Assembly (NCBI RefSeq): GCF_003298775.1
Contig: NZ_QNTQ01000018.1
Span: 35,748 to 99,747, forward strand
DNA from: Rhodosalinus halophilus
Lineage (GTDB): Bacteria > Pseudomonadota > Alphaproteobacteria > Rhodobacterales > Rhodobacteraceae
Reading direction: 5' to 3'
Length of the DNA: 64,000 bases
The notes under the pieces are model-generated. The model saw nothing but the letters and a program-made list of their open reading frames with translations. It was not told the DNA's origin and searched no databases. This document shows, piece after piece, positions 17,627 through 26,551 of the stretch (its first letter is position 1; the number at the start of each line of letters is the position of its first letter). Position numbers and translations under genes: made by a program.

Positions 17627-17844
17627 CCGGGCCCCGCGCGGGCATTCGGCAGGCGCGCGAACCCTCTTGGGGTCCGCCCGCCCCAAGGGCGCCGGCGCTG
17701 CCGCGTGCTCCCTCCCGCGCCAACGGCCGGATCTCGCGGAAGTCGACCCCGGACCGCCGCGGCGCAGCGGCCTGGGCGCGACATCCCAACGTCATGGCTT
17801 TCCATCCGCGTGGCGTGGCATAGCTTGCCGGCCAGGGAGGCGGC

Positions 17845-18501
17845 ATGCTGCTCGAGATCGAAAGACTCACCAAGTCGTTCGCCGGACCGGAAGGTCCGGT
17901 CGAGGTGCTGCGCGGCGTCGAGCTCGCGCTCGACGCAGGACGCACGCTCGCGCTGACGGGCGAGTCCGGGTCGGGCAAGAGCACGCTTCTGCACCTCGTG
18001 GGCGGGCTCGACACCGCCGACGGCGGCAGCATCCGCATCGACGGGCAGGAGGTGACAGCGCTCGACGACGCGGGCCGCGCGGCCCTGCGGCGCGGCACGG
18101 TGGGCATCGTCTTTCAGCAGTTCAACCTCATCCCCTCGCTGACCGTGTCGGCGAACATCGCCTTTCAGGCCCGCCTCGCCGGGCGTCACGATCCCGATCG
18201 CGCGGCGCGTCTGGCCGCGGCGCTGGGTCTGACGGACCAGCTGGAGAAATACCCGGAGCAGCTTTCGGGCGGGCAGCAGCAGCGGGTGGCCATCGCGCGC
18301 ACGCTCGCCGCGCGACCGCGGCTGGTGCTCGCGGACGAGCCCACCGGCAACCTCGACGAGGCAACCTCCGGCGCGGTGCTGGACCAGATGCTCGAGCTGG
18401 TGAGCGAGACCGGCGCCGCGCTGCTGATGGTGACGCATTCGCAATCGCTGGCCGCGCGGATGGAGCGGCGATTGCACCTGCGCCGCGGGCGGCTGGAATG
18501 A
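17845..18501 (+). CDS. ABC transporter ATP-binding protein (LolD/MacB/AttE type)
   Basis: The protein is a 218-residue ATPase. Walker A is GESGSGKST near residues 39-47, the Q-loop region is GIVFQQFNLIPSLTV, the signature is LSGGQQQRVAIART, and Walker B is [12 protein letters not shown]. These are the hallmarks of ATPases that partner FtsX-type permeases rather than solute importers. The stop overlaps the next start by ATGA. Together with the two downstream genes it forms a three-gene unit like the attE-H region of Agrobacterium. Confidence 0.88.
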   Translation: MLLEIERLTKSFAGPEGPVEVLRGVELALDAGRTLALTGESGSGKSTLLHLVGGLDTADGGSIRIDGQEVTALDDAGRAALRRGTVGIVFQQFNLIPSLTVSANIAFQARLAGRHDPDRAARLAAALGLTDQLEKYPEQLSGGQQQRVAIARTLAARPRLVLADEPTGNLDEATSGAVLDQMLELVSETGAALLMVTHSQSLAARMERRLHLRRGRLE

Positions 18502-20897
18502 CGGCGGCGGCCCTCTCGGCGCTCTGGTCCTACTGGCGGCGCAATCCGATCCAGCTCTTCACGCTGGTCGCGGGGCTCGCGCTGGCCACCGCGCTGTGGT
18601 CGGGGGTGCAGGCGCTCAACGCGCAGGCGCGGGCAAGTTACGACGCGGCGGCCGCGGTGCTGGGCGAGGGCCGGTTCGACCAGCTCGTGCCGCGCGTCGG
18701 AGAGACGATCCCGCAGGAGACATGGCTCGCGCTGCGGCGGGCGGGCTGGCAGGCCGGGCCGGTGCTGGAGGGAAGCTTGCGCGCAGGCCAGAGCCGCGTG
18801 CGGCTTGTGGGAATCGACCCGCTTACCGCGCCGGGCAGCGCCGGGCCGGTCACGCAGGCCGGCGAGGCGCCCTTGCAGGCCTTCCTTTCCGACGACGTGA
18901 TCTTCGCCCACCCCGAGATCGCCGAGGCGCTGGCGGCGACCCTGCCGCAGACCGTCGTCGAGGATCCCGGATTGGCGCCCGGCACGGCGCTCACCGACAT
19001 CGGCGTGGCGCAGCGCGTGCTGGACCGCCCGGGCGAGCTGAGCCGGCTGATCCTGGAGGAGACGCAGCCGCGTGGCCGCCCGCCGCTCGACCGCGTCGCG
19101 CCGGGGCTGGTGGAGCGTCCCTCGCAGCAGACCTCCGATATCGGCCAGCTCACCGACAGCTTCCACCTCAATCTGACCGCCTTCGGCCTGCTCAGCTTCG
19201 CGGTCGGCATCTTCATCGTGCACGGGGCGATCGGCCTTGCCTTCGAGCAGCGGCGCGCGATGCTGCGCACGCTGCGGACCCTCGGTCTGCCGCTGCGGCG
19301 CCTGATGGTGCTGATGGGGCTGGAACTCGCGGCGATCGCGCTCGTGGCCGGGACCATCGGCGTCGCGCTGGGCTACGTGCTGGCCGCGAGCCTGCTGCCC
19401 GACGTGGCCGCGACCCTCGAAGGGCTCTACGGGGCGCAGGTTTCGGGCGCCTTGCGGCTGCATCCGGCCTGGTGGCTCTCGGGCCTGGGCATCGCGCTTC
19501 TTGGGACGGCGCTGGCCGCATCGGGCGCGTTCTGGCGCATCGCGCGCATGCCGGTGCTGGCCAGCGGCGGCGCGCGGGCCTGGGCGGTGGCGGCGGGGCG
19601 CCGACGCGGGGTGCAGGCGGCGGCGGCCCTGCTGCTGATGCTGGCCGCCCCTGCGCTCCTGGCGGTGGGCGAGGGGCTGATCCTCGGCTTCGCGAGCCTC
19701 GCCTGCCTGCTCATCGGCGCGGCGCTTCTTCTGCCCTCCCTGCTCGACCTGGCGCTCGCGGCCGGCGAGCGTCTGGCGCGGGGCGTGCGGCCGGCCTGGT
19801 TCTGGGCCGACACGCGCCAGCAACTGCCGGGCCTCAGCCTCGCGCTGATGGCGCTCCTGCTGGCGATGGCGGCGAACGTCGGGGTCTCGACCATGGTGTC
19901 GAGCTTCCGCCTGACCTTCGAGGGGTTCCTCGACCAGCGGCTGACGGCGGAGCTTTACGCCAGCACGGACGGGTCCGCGCAGGCCGCCGCGCTCCAGGAC
20001 CTGGCGGCGGCGCGCGGCGCCAAGGTCCTGCCCATCCTGTCGATCGAGTCGCGGCTTGCCGACCGCCAGGTGGAGATCCGCGGCCTGCGGGTCGGGCCGA
20101 GCTACACGGAGACCTGGGCCTTTCTCGCGCGCGATGGCGATGTCTGGGATCGCGTGGCCGCGGGCGAGGCCGTGATCGTCAACGAGCAGCTCGCCCGGCG
20201 GGCGGACCTCTGGCCGGGCGATCGCCTGACGCTCGCGCCGGACCACAGGCTGCCGATCGCGGGCGTCGTCGGCGACTACGGCAACCCGAACGGTCAGGTC
20301 GTCACCGGCGAAGACCTGTTCCGCGATCTGTTCCCGGAGGTGCGGGCCACGCGCTTCGGGCTGCGCAGCGACGATCCCGAGCAGCTGAGGCAGGCCCTCG
20401 TCGGGGACGCGGGGCTCGATCCGGGGCAGATCGTCGATCAGTCCTCGCTCAAGTCCTTCTCGATGGGGGTTTTCGAGCGCACCTTCACCGTGACGGCGGC
20501 GCTCAACGTGCTGACCCTCGCGGTGGCCGGCTTCGCCATTCTGATGAGCCTGCTGACGCTGGCGGGCATGCGCGTGCCGCAGCTGGCTCCGGCCTGGGCG
20601 CTGGGGCTGACGCGGGGCGAGCTGGGGCGGCTGGAGCTCATGCGCGCGGGCGTGCTGGCCGCGCTCACGCTGGTCGCCGCGCTGCCGCTGGGACTCGCGC
20701 TCGCATGGATGCTGCTGGCGGTGATCAACGTCGAGGCCTTCGGCTGGCGGCTGCCCATGTTCCTTTTTCCCGATGATTACGCGAGGCTGGGCGCGCTCGC
20801 ACTCGCCGCGGCGGTGGCGGCCGCGGTCTGGCCCGCGCTGCGCCTGGCGCGCACGCCGCCCTCGGCGCTTCTGAAGGTGTTCGCCAATGAGGCTTGA
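18498..20897 (+). CDS. FtsX-family ABC transporter permease
   Basis: This 799-residue permease has two FtsX-like units, each with periplasmic loops and membrane helices (for example LNLTAFGLLSFAVGIFIVHGAIG near residue 220, and TVTAALNVLTLAVAGFAILMSLL near 660). An N-terminal membrane helix (NPIQLFTLVAGLALATALWSG) precedes the first large periplasmic domain. This size and duplicated layout fit MacB-like/AttF-G mechanotransmission or lipoprotein-trafficking permeases. It is coupled to the ATPase by ATGA and overlaps the next gene by 11 bp. Confidence 0.88.
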   Translation: MTAAALSALWSYWRRNPIQLFTLVAGLALATALWSGVQALNAQARASYDAAAAVLGEGRFDQLVPRVGETIPQETWLALRRAGWQAGPVLEGSLRAGQSRVRLVGIDPLTAPGSAGPVTQAGEAPLQAFLSDDVIFAHPEIAEALAATLPQTVVEDPGLAPGTALTDIGVAQRVLDRPGELSRLILEETQPRGRPPLDRVAPGLVERPSQQTSDIGQLTDSFHLNLTAFGLLSFAVGIFIVHGAIGLAFEQRRAMLRTLRTLGLPLRRLMVLMGLELAAIALVAGTIGVALGYVLAASLLPDVAATLEGLYGAQVSGALRLHPAWWLSGLGIALLGTALAASGAFWRIARMPVLASGGARAWAVAAGRRRGVQAAAALLLMLAAPALLAVGEGLILGFASLACLLIGAALLLPSLLDLALAAGERLARGVRPAWFWADTRQQLPGLSLALMALLLAMAANVGVSTMVSSFRLTFEGFLDQRLTAELYASTDGSAQAAALQDLAAARGAKVLPILSIESRLADRQVEIRGLRVGPSYTETWAFLARDGDVWDRVAAGEAVIVNEQLARRADLWPGDRLTLAPDHRLPIAGVVGDYGNPNGQVVTGEDLFRDLFPEVRATRFGLRSDDPEQLRQALVGDAGLDPGQIVDQSSLKSFSMGVFERTFTVTAALNVLTLAVAGFAILMSLLTLAGMRVPQLAPAWALGLTRGELGRLELMRAGVLAALTLVAALPLGLALAWMLLAVINVEAFGWRLPMFLFPDDYARLGALALAAAVAAAVWPALRLARTPPSALLKVFANEA

Positions 20898-21933
20898 GAT
20901 CCTGCCGCTCCTTGTGCTGCTCGCCGTGCCCCTGCCGGCCGCGGGGCAGGGCTTCGCCGGCATGGGCACGGAGGCCCAGGGCTTCGCCATGCCGAAGCCG
21001 GACCCGTCCTTCACCTTTCCCGCCGACCACGGCGCACACCCCGACTACCGCATCGAATGGTGGTATCTCACGGCCAATCTGGAAGGGCCGGACGGCACGC
21101 CCTACGGGCTGCAATGGACGCTCTTCCGCTCCGCCCTCGCCCCCGGCGAGGCGGAAGGGTGGGAGAGCCCGCAGATCTGGTTCGCCCATGCCGCCGTCAC
21201 CACGCCCAAGGCGCATTACAGCGCCGAACGCTTCGCCCGCGGCGGGATCGGGCAGGCGGGTGTGATCGCCGACCCCTTCGCCGCCTGGATCGACGACTGG
21301 CGCATGGCGGGCGAGAGCCTCGACAACCTCGCGCTCAGGGCCTCGGGGGAGTCCTTCGCCTACACGATGGAGCTTCGGGCCGAGGGGCCGCTCGTCTTCC
21401 ACGGCGAGGGGGGCTATTCGGTCAAATCGGCGCAGGGACAGGCCAGTTACTACTATTCCCAACCCTTCTACCGCATCGCAGGCGCGCTCACCCTGCCGGA
21501 GGGCGAGGTCGAGGTGAGCGGGTCGGCCTGGCTCGACCGCGAATGGTCCTCGCAGCCGCTGGCGGAGAACCAGACCGGCTGGGACTGGTTCTCGCTGACC
21601 TTCGACGGCGGCGCGAAGCTCATGGCCTTCCAGTTGCGCCAGACCGACGGCGGCACGTTCGAGTCGGGCACCTGGATCGCGCCGGACGGCGCCACACGCG
21701 CCCTGGGCGACGACGCGCTGGCCGCCACCCCGCTGGCGACGACCGAGGTCGCCGGCCGCGCGGTGCCGACGCGCTGGCGCCTCGAAGTCCCCGACCGGCA
21801 TCTCGACGTGACGGTCGAGGCGATCAATCCCGCCGCCTGGATGGACACCAGCGTGCCCTACTGGGAGGGGCCCGTGCGGGTCCGCGGCAGCCATGAGGGA
21901 CGCGGCTATCTGGAGATGACCGGATACGAATAG
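20887..21933 (+). CDS. Secreted lipocalin-like AttH/CrtC-family protein
   Basis: This 348-residue protein has a probable N-terminal signal peptide (MRLEILPLLVLLAVPLPAAGQG) and the AttH/CrtC-like double lipocalin fold. Landmarks are HPDYRIEWWYLTANL, FAHAAVTTP, the GEGGYSVKS segment, and SGSAWLDREWSSQPL. In databases this family is often named 'predicted secreted hydrolase', but catalysis is unproven. It overlaps the permease gene by 11 bp, so the periplasmic protein and the ABC transporter probably act together on a hydrophobic molecule or lipoprotein. Confidence 0.85.
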   Translation: MRLEILPLLVLLAVPLPAAGQGFAGMGTEAQGFAMPKPDPSFTFPADHGAHPDYRIEWWYLTANLEGPDGTPYGLQWTLFRSALAPGEAEGWESPQIWFAHAAVTTPKAHYSAERFARGGIGQAGVIADPFAAWIDDWRMAGESLDNLALRASGESFAYTMELRAEGPLVFHGEGGYSVKSAQGQASYYYSQPFYRIAGALTLPEGEVEVSGSAWLDREWSSQPLAENQTGWDWFSLTFDGGAKLMAFQLRQTDGGTFESGTWIAPDGATRALGDDALAATPLATTEVAGRAVPTRWRLEVPDRHLDVTVEAINPAAWMDTSVPYWEGPVRVRGSHEGRGYLEMTGYE

Positions 21934-22184
21934 GACCGGCGCCCTGTGCGGCGTTCATACGACGGTGCCTCTGGCGGGTCTCCTTCCGTCCGATCGGCGG
22001 ACGGCACGCCCGACCGACCCGGCCCTCCGCCGCCCGCTCAGCGACGACCGCGAGGAGGGCCGCGGATGATCAAGCCCATGGATCGCAGCGGAGACATCCC
22101 TTAACACTGGGCCGGCTCCTTCGCCGTCGGCAGCACCCGTCTGACGGGGAAGACAGCGCAGATGTTCCACCGGAGGCGTGAAGG

Positions 22185-23282
22185 TTGACGGCCGCATCGC
22201 AAAGCATCCCCGTTACCCAAGACGGAAACCGCACAGCTCCCCTGCGGGTCTTCCCCTACGGCGACTACCAGCACCGCCAGCCGCTGGCCTATGTCCCCAT
22301 TCGCCGGGCCTGCGCCGGCAGGATCGAGATCACCGAGCGCATGGAACAGGCTCAGGTCGTGGTGATCGCGCATGTGAAAGACCTCAAGGCCCACGGGGAA
22401 AAGCTGCGGCGAAGCCTTCATCCCGACCAGACCCTTGTCCTGCTCTCCGAAGAGCCCTTCTGGGACACGGCCTGGGGCGGCGTGCCGGGGTCCGCCACCC
22501 TAACCCGGGAGACACCCGACGGGCCGATCACCGCCCGGCAACTCAATCACCAGACCTCGCGGGTCTTCGAATTCAAGGCCATTCCCTACTTTCCGCTGAC
22601 CGATCGCAGCTTCTTCAACAGATACGCCCTGCGGTTCACCCGTAACGCCCGCCTCGATGCCGAGGCGTGGAGGACGGTCTTCGCGCGGCGGCGCGACATC
22701 GTCTTCATGGCCACCAGGCGCGAGAGCGAGAAGTACGATGTCGCCTGGCCGATGCACGAGATCTACGGGCTTTCGGCGCTGCGAACCCGCATCGCCATGG
22801 CCTGTGAGGATGAACGGGTGCGGCGGATCGGGCTGCGCTGGAACGAGGAACCACCGCGCCAGGATCTGCCGGACTGGCATCTCGACAAGCTGTTGCAGCT
22901 CGAGGACAACTGTCGCGTGCTCTCGGCGATCGAGAACACCCATCAACGAAACTATCTGACCGAGAAGCTCTTCGACGCCTTCGCCATCGGCGCGATCCCT
23001 CTCTATGTGGCGGCGCCGTCGCACCGCGTGCATGAAGTCGTCCCGGACGGAGGATGGATCAACCTGTTCGGCCTCGAACCGGAGACCGCAGCGCAGCGGA
23101 TCCTCGACTTCGAGCCCGATGCAGCCTTCTGCGAGGCCTATGCGAAGACGCAACGCCGGTTGGCCCGTCTTTTTGGCTCGGTCGGAACCTTGCGGCGGGA
23201 ATACGAGCGCCTGGCCTCGGACCTCGAAGCGAGTCTGCGCGCCGCGGCCAATCACCCCCAGGGCACCTCGACCGCCGCATGA
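22185..23282 (+). CDS. GT10-family glycosyltransferase (fucosyltransferase-like)
   Basis: This 365-residue protein carries the C-terminal donor-binding motif of GT10 alpha-1,3/1,4-fucosyltransferases: AIENTHQRNYLTEKLFDAFAIGAIPLYVAAP (about residues 244-274), matching the family pattern ENS-x(3)-Y-x-TEK-(x)n-G-x-P. The central LSEEPFWD and KYDVAWPMHEIYGL segments also fit. The start is TTG: a GGAGG ribosome site lies 8 nt upstream and no ATG or GTG start is as well placed. It stands alone, with no nucleotide-sugar genes beside it, so its acceptor is unknown. Confidence 0.78.
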   Translation: MTAASQSIPVTQDGNRTAPLRVFPYGDYQHRQPLAYVPIRRACAGRIEITERMEQAQVVVIAHVKDLKAHGEKLRRSLHPDQTLVLLSEEPFWDTAWGGVPGSATLTRETPDGPITARQLNHQTSRVFEFKAIPYFPLTDRSFFNRYALRFTRNARLDAEAWRTVFARRRDIVFMATRRESEKYDVAWPMHEIYGLSALRTRIAMACEDERVRRIGLRWNEEPPRQDLPDWHLDKLLQLEDNCRVLSAIENTHQRNYLTEKLFDAFAIGAIPLYVAAPSHRVHEVVPDGGWINLFGLEPETAAQRILDFEPDAAFCEAYAKTQRRLARLFGSVGTLRREYERLASDLEASLRAAANHPQGTSTAA

Positions 23283-23307
23283 GGCGACCCGAGGGCGGGC
23301 CGCCGCT

Positions 23308-23997
23308 TCAGTAGCGCGTCGTCATGCGGTGGCCGGGGGGGAAGGTCATGCGCACATAGGTCACGGGCTGTCCCTCGAACCAGGTGCTGCGCTCCATCCG
23401 GAACAGCGCGTCGCCCGGCGGGCAGCCAAGATGCGCGGCGAGCGCCTCGGTGGCCGCGGTCGCGGTGAAGCTGAGTTCGGCGTCGGTGAAGGGGATGGTC
23501 GCCACCAGCCATTCGTTCGGACCGACCCGGGTGAAGTCCGCCCTGCGCGCCTGCGGCAGCGTGTCGAGGCTGATCCAGCGTTCCTCGTGCTGATAGGGCG
23601 CGCCGTTCGCGTAGTGCATCGCGACGAGGTGGAGCACCGGGGCGGCGGCGGCGAGTCCCATGCGCGCGCGCAGCCAGTCGGGGGCGGCGATCTCGGCGCG
23701 GCGCACCAGCGCATAGCGATAGGCCGCCCCCTGATCCTCGATCTCGCGCCGCACCAGGGGGATGTCGAAACGCGCCTGCCGCACCGGCGCGCGGCGCACG
23801 CGCGTGCCCGACTTGCGCTTGCGTTCGAGCAGGCCCTCCTCGGCCAGCTCCCGCAGGGCGCGGTTCACGGTGGCGCGGGCACAGGCATAGGCGCGGGCGA
23901 GGTCCGCCTCCGTCGGCAGCAACGCGCCGGGCGCCCAGTCGCCCCGCGCGATGCGGGCGCGGACATCGGCCTTGATCTCGCGAAAACTGGCGGACAT
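23308..23997 (-). CDS. GntR-family regulator, HutC/PhnF subfamily
   Basis: This regulator of about 229 residues has a GntR winged-helix domain (EIKADVRARIARGDWAPGALLPTEADLARAYACARATVNRALRELAEEGLLERKRKSGTRV split over the first 75 residues) and a UTRA ligand-binding domain ending MTFPPGHRMTTRY. This domain pair defines the HutC/PhnF group, which often senses histidine-pathway or phosphonate-related ligands. ATG 23997 is preferred because a GGAGGAG lies upstream; a start 15 codons earlier (24042) has no ribosome site. The regulator is divergent from a GT4 glycosyltransferase gene, and no target pathway is obvious nearby. Confidence 0.88.
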   Translation of the reverse strand: MSASFREIKADVRARIARGDWAPGALLPTEADLARAYACARATVNRALRELAEEGLLERKRKSGTRVRRAPVRQARFDIPLVRREIEDQGAAYRYALVRRAEIAAPDWLRARMGLAAAAPVLHLVAMHYANGAPYQHEERWISLDTLPQARRADFTRVGPNEWLVATIPFTDAELSFTATAATEALAAHLGCPPGDALFRMERSTWFEGQPVTYVRMTFPPGHRMTTRY

Positions 23998-24139
23998 CGG
24001 CCGGGCGGCTCCTCCGGTGACAGCGCAATGTTGCGCAGACATAACCGGGATACATCTGCATGTGAACCGTGCTCCGCCGCGCCTTGCGCGCCCCTGCCCC
24101 GATTGCTACGGGAACGCGGTCAACAGCGGGGGCCGGGCC

Positions 24140-25279
24140 ATGCGCGCCTGCATCGCCACGAGCGAGTACCACCTGGGCGGCGAAACCTTCATCAATCGCC
24201 ACATCGCGGAGCTTTTCGGGGGACAGACCGTGGTGGTCTGCGGCCGCTTCAACGGCGCGAACCCCTACGAGAAGCCCGTCTTCGCGCGGCGCGGGCGCCG
24301 GCTGCATCCGTCCGATGCCGTGGTCGCGCCTTACTGGCTTCTGCGCAACCGCTTGGTGCACGCCACCTCGCGGCTGCCCTTCGGCAGCGCGAAGCGCGAT
24401 CTCGCGGCTTTTCTCCGCGCGCATGACGTTCGGGTGATCCTGGCCGAGTTCGGCACGCAGGCGCTGGCCGTCGCGCCGCTGGGGCAGGAGCTGGATCTGC
24501 CCGTCTTCACCTATTTCCGCGGCACGGACGCCTCCAAGGCGCTCGGCGACCGGCGCATCGTCGAAGCCTACCGCAGGATGATGCCGCGCCTCGCGGGGGT
24601 CTTCGCGGTCTCGCAATTCCTGCTCGACAATCTCGCGCGGCACGGCGTGACCCACCCCGCCGCGCGGGTGATCCCGAGCGGCGTGGACGTCCGCCGCTTC
24701 AAACCGGGCGAGAAGCGGCCGTTGTCCTGCCTGGCGGTGGGCCGCTTCGTCGAGAAGAAGGCGCCGGATACGACGCTGCGCGCCTTCGCCGAGGCGACGC
24801 GCGACCTGCCGGAGGCCCGGCTCGACTTCGTGGGCGACGGTCCGCTGCTGGCGCGCTGCCGCGCGGCGGCGGACGAGCTCGGCGTGGCCGATCGCGTCGC
24901 CTTCCTGGGCGCGCAGCCGCACGAACGGGTCCGCGACCTGCTGGCGGGCGCGCAGTTCTTCCTTCAGCATTCGGTGACCGACCGACAGGGCAACACCGAG
25001 GGCCTGCCGACCGCGATCCAGGAGGCGATGGCGGCCGGTTGCGTCGTCGTCTCCACGCGCCACGCGGGCATTCCCGAGGCGGTGGTCGAGGGCGAGACGG
25101 GCTATCTGGTGGAGGAGCACGACGCGGCCGGCTTCGCCGACGCGATCCGCGCGGCGCTCACGCAGGCCGACCCGGGCGCGATGGGAGAGACCGCCCGCGC
25201 GCGGGCCGAGGCGCGCTTCGACAACGCCAGGCTGCTGGCGGAACTCGAAGCCGCGCTTCTTGCGGCAATGAGGCGCTGA
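24140..25279 (+). CDS. GT4-family glycosyltransferase
   Basis: This 379-residue GT-B fold glycosyltransferase has an N-terminal acceptor domain (MRACIATSEYHLGGETFINRHIAELF) and a C-terminal donor domain with VIPSGVDVRRFKPGEKRPLSCLAVGRFVEKK and the EGLPTAIQEAMAAG E-x7-E-type motif. Features such as FVGDGPLLARC and the RQGNTEGLP segment resemble colanic acid-type WcaL/AmsK transferases. The start at ATG 24140 follows a GGGGGCCGGGCC leader; the same frame is open upstream but reads non-conserved sequence. A role in exopolysaccharide or LPS synthesis is inferred. Confidence 0.87.
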   Translation: MRACIATSEYHLGGETFINRHIAELFGGQTVVVCGRFNGANPYEKPVFARRGRRLHPSDAVVAPYWLLRNRLVHATSRLPFGSAKRDLAAFLRAHDVRVILAEFGTQALAVAPLGQELDLPVFTYFRGTDASKALGDRRIVEAYRRMMPRLAGVFAVSQFLLDNLARHGVTHPAARVIPSGVDVRRFKPGEKRPLSCLAVGRFVEKKAPDTTLRAFAEATRDLPEARLDFVGDGPLLARCRAAADELGVADRVAFLGAQPHERVRDLLAGAQFFLQHSVTDRQGNTEGLPTAIQEAMAAGCVVVSTRHAGIPEAVVEGETGYLVEEHDAAGFADAIRAALTQADPGAMGETARARAEARFDNARLLAELEAALLAAMRR

Positions 25280-25315
25280 ACCCGGCGGCCGGCAAAACCG
25301 TCCACATCAACGGCA

Positions 25316-25346
25316 AGCGGCAAGTGTATCACCAGACCGCTTTTTT
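25316..25346 (+). terminator. Probable terminator after the GT4 gene
   Basis: Arms AGCGG (25316-25320) and CCGCT (25337-25341), with a small internal GTG/CAC pairing, are followed by six T residues at 25341-25346. This fits an intrinsic terminator for the plus-strand glycosyltransferase gene that ends at 25279, in a convergent gap. The stem is short. Confidence 0.5.
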
Positions 25347-25363
25347 CCGGCTATCCACACGAG

Positions 25364-26014
25364 TCAGAAGGGATGCTCGCGCCCGTCCCACGTCTCGAAG
25401 CGGCCCGAACTCGCGAGGTCCAGCGCCTCCAGGCGATCGGCAAGGCCGGCCGCCGCCTCGTCCGGCGTGAGCGAGGCGCGCGCGCCGCCCATGTCGGTCT
25501 GCACCCAGCCGGGGTGGTAGATGCCCACGGCGATGCCCAGGGCCGCCAAATCCGCGGCGAGGTTGCGGCCGAGATTGACAGCCGCCGCCTTGGAGGCACG
25601 GTAGATGTAGCTGCCGCCGGCCGCGCGCTCGCTCGAACCCATCTGGCTCGAGATCACGGCGATCCGCGGCCGCCCGGCCATCTGAAGATTGGGCAGCAGC
25701 GTCTGCACGGTAAGAAAGACGCCGGTGACATTGGTCGCGAAGGTCTCTGCCCACATAGCGGGCGGGTATCCGTCGGCGAGGTTCTGCCCCTTGTCCGGGT
25801 AGATCCCGGCATTGCAGACCAGCAGATCGACCGGCCGCGAATCGAGCGCGGCGGCGAGCGCGCGGAAGTCCTCGGGCCGCGTCACGTCGAGCCGCAGGTG
25901 ATCGCCGCTGCGGGCCGTGCCGGTGAGATCCCAGCCGCGCGCGGCGAGCGTCGCGGCCAGCGCGGCGCCGATCCCGCGGCTCGCGCCGGTGACCACGGCG
26001 TGCGGGGCGGACAT
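25364..26014 (-). CDS. Short-chain dehydrogenase/reductase
   Basis: This 216-residue classical SDR has the nucleotide-binding TGASRGIG at residues 9-16, the LVCNAG motif, the catalytic Ser region AVISSQMGS and the active-site Tyr-x-x-x-Lys (YRASK). It is shorter than the average SDR. Its start lies 1 nt after the DUF1178 stop, so both belong to one operon that begins at waaA. The substrate is not evident. Confidence 0.88.
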   Translation of the reverse strand: MSAPHAVVTGASRGIGAALAATLAARGWDLTGTARSGDHLRLDVTRPEDFRALAAALDSRPVDLLVCNAGIYPDKGQNLADGYPPAMWAETFATNVTGVFLTVQTLLPNLQMAGRPRIAVISSQMGSSERAAGGSYIYRASKAAAVNLGRNLAADLAALGIAVGIYHPGWVQTDMGGARASLTPDEAAAGLADRLEALDLASSGRFETWDGREHPF

Positions 26015-26015
26015 C

Positions 26016-26468
26016 TCAGTTGCTCTTGCGCTCGGGATCGAACGGCAGCGGCGCGACCGGCACACCCTCTTCGGCCAGCTCGCGCGCCTCTTCCGGGCGG
26101 GCCTGACCGTGGATCGGGCGCTGCGGCGCCTCGCCGGCATGGATCGCGCGCGCCTCGGTCACGAAACTGTTCCCGACGTTCTCGGAATGCTTTTCCACGA
26201 AGGCGCGAAGGTGGCGCAGGGCCTGTTCGGCCGGATGCGCGGGCGCCGACAGCGGACGCTCGGCGGGGGGCGTCGGCGTGGCGCCTTGCGGCGCCGTCTC
26301 GCGCCCGCCGGAGACATGCGGCGCCATCAGATCCTTTTGCACCGACGCGCCGCCGCAGACGGCGCAGGCGATCATGCCCGCGCTCTCGAGCTTCTCGAAG
26401 GCTCCGGCCGACTGGAACCAGCTTTCGAAACGGTGGCCCTCGGCGCATTTCAAGGCGTATCGGATCAT
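26016..26468 (-). CDS. DUF1178 family protein
   Basis: This small 150-residue cytoplasmic protein of the DUF1178 family starts MIRYALKCAEGHRFESWF, with the characteristic paired cysteines C-x2-C in IACAVCGGASVQKDLMAP, suggesting a zinc-ribbon-like N-terminus. A conserved block HLRAFVEKHSENVGNSFVTEARAIHAGEAP follows. Function is unknown. ATG 26468 is chosen because the conserved family N-terminus begins there, although the frame is open 12 codons further. It sits between waaA and the SDR gene. Confidence 0.88.
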   Translation of the reverse strand: MIRYALKCAEGHRFESWFQSAGAFEKLESAGMIACAVCGGASVQKDLMAPHVSGGRETAPQGATPTPPAERPLSAPAHPAEQALRHLRAFVEKHSENVGNSFVTEARAIHAGEAPQRPIHGQARPEEARELAEEGVPVAPLPFDPERKSN

Positions 26469-26551
26469 GAACAGGCCCTGCTCGATCACACGCCGACTTA
26501 GCATAAGGCATTGACAGGCGTGCGCAACTCTTGCCGAGCGCCCTCGCCGCG

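Noticed and set aside
18186..21014. A minus-strand open frame of about 942 codons
   Set aside because: It is antisense to the ABC ATPase, permease and AttH-like genes, has low-complexity composition and no ribosome site.
25351..25359. CTATCCACA as evidence for a replication origin near 25.3 kb
   Set aside because: It is a single one-mismatch box in a convergent gap, with no cluster, AT-rich region or replication gene beside it.
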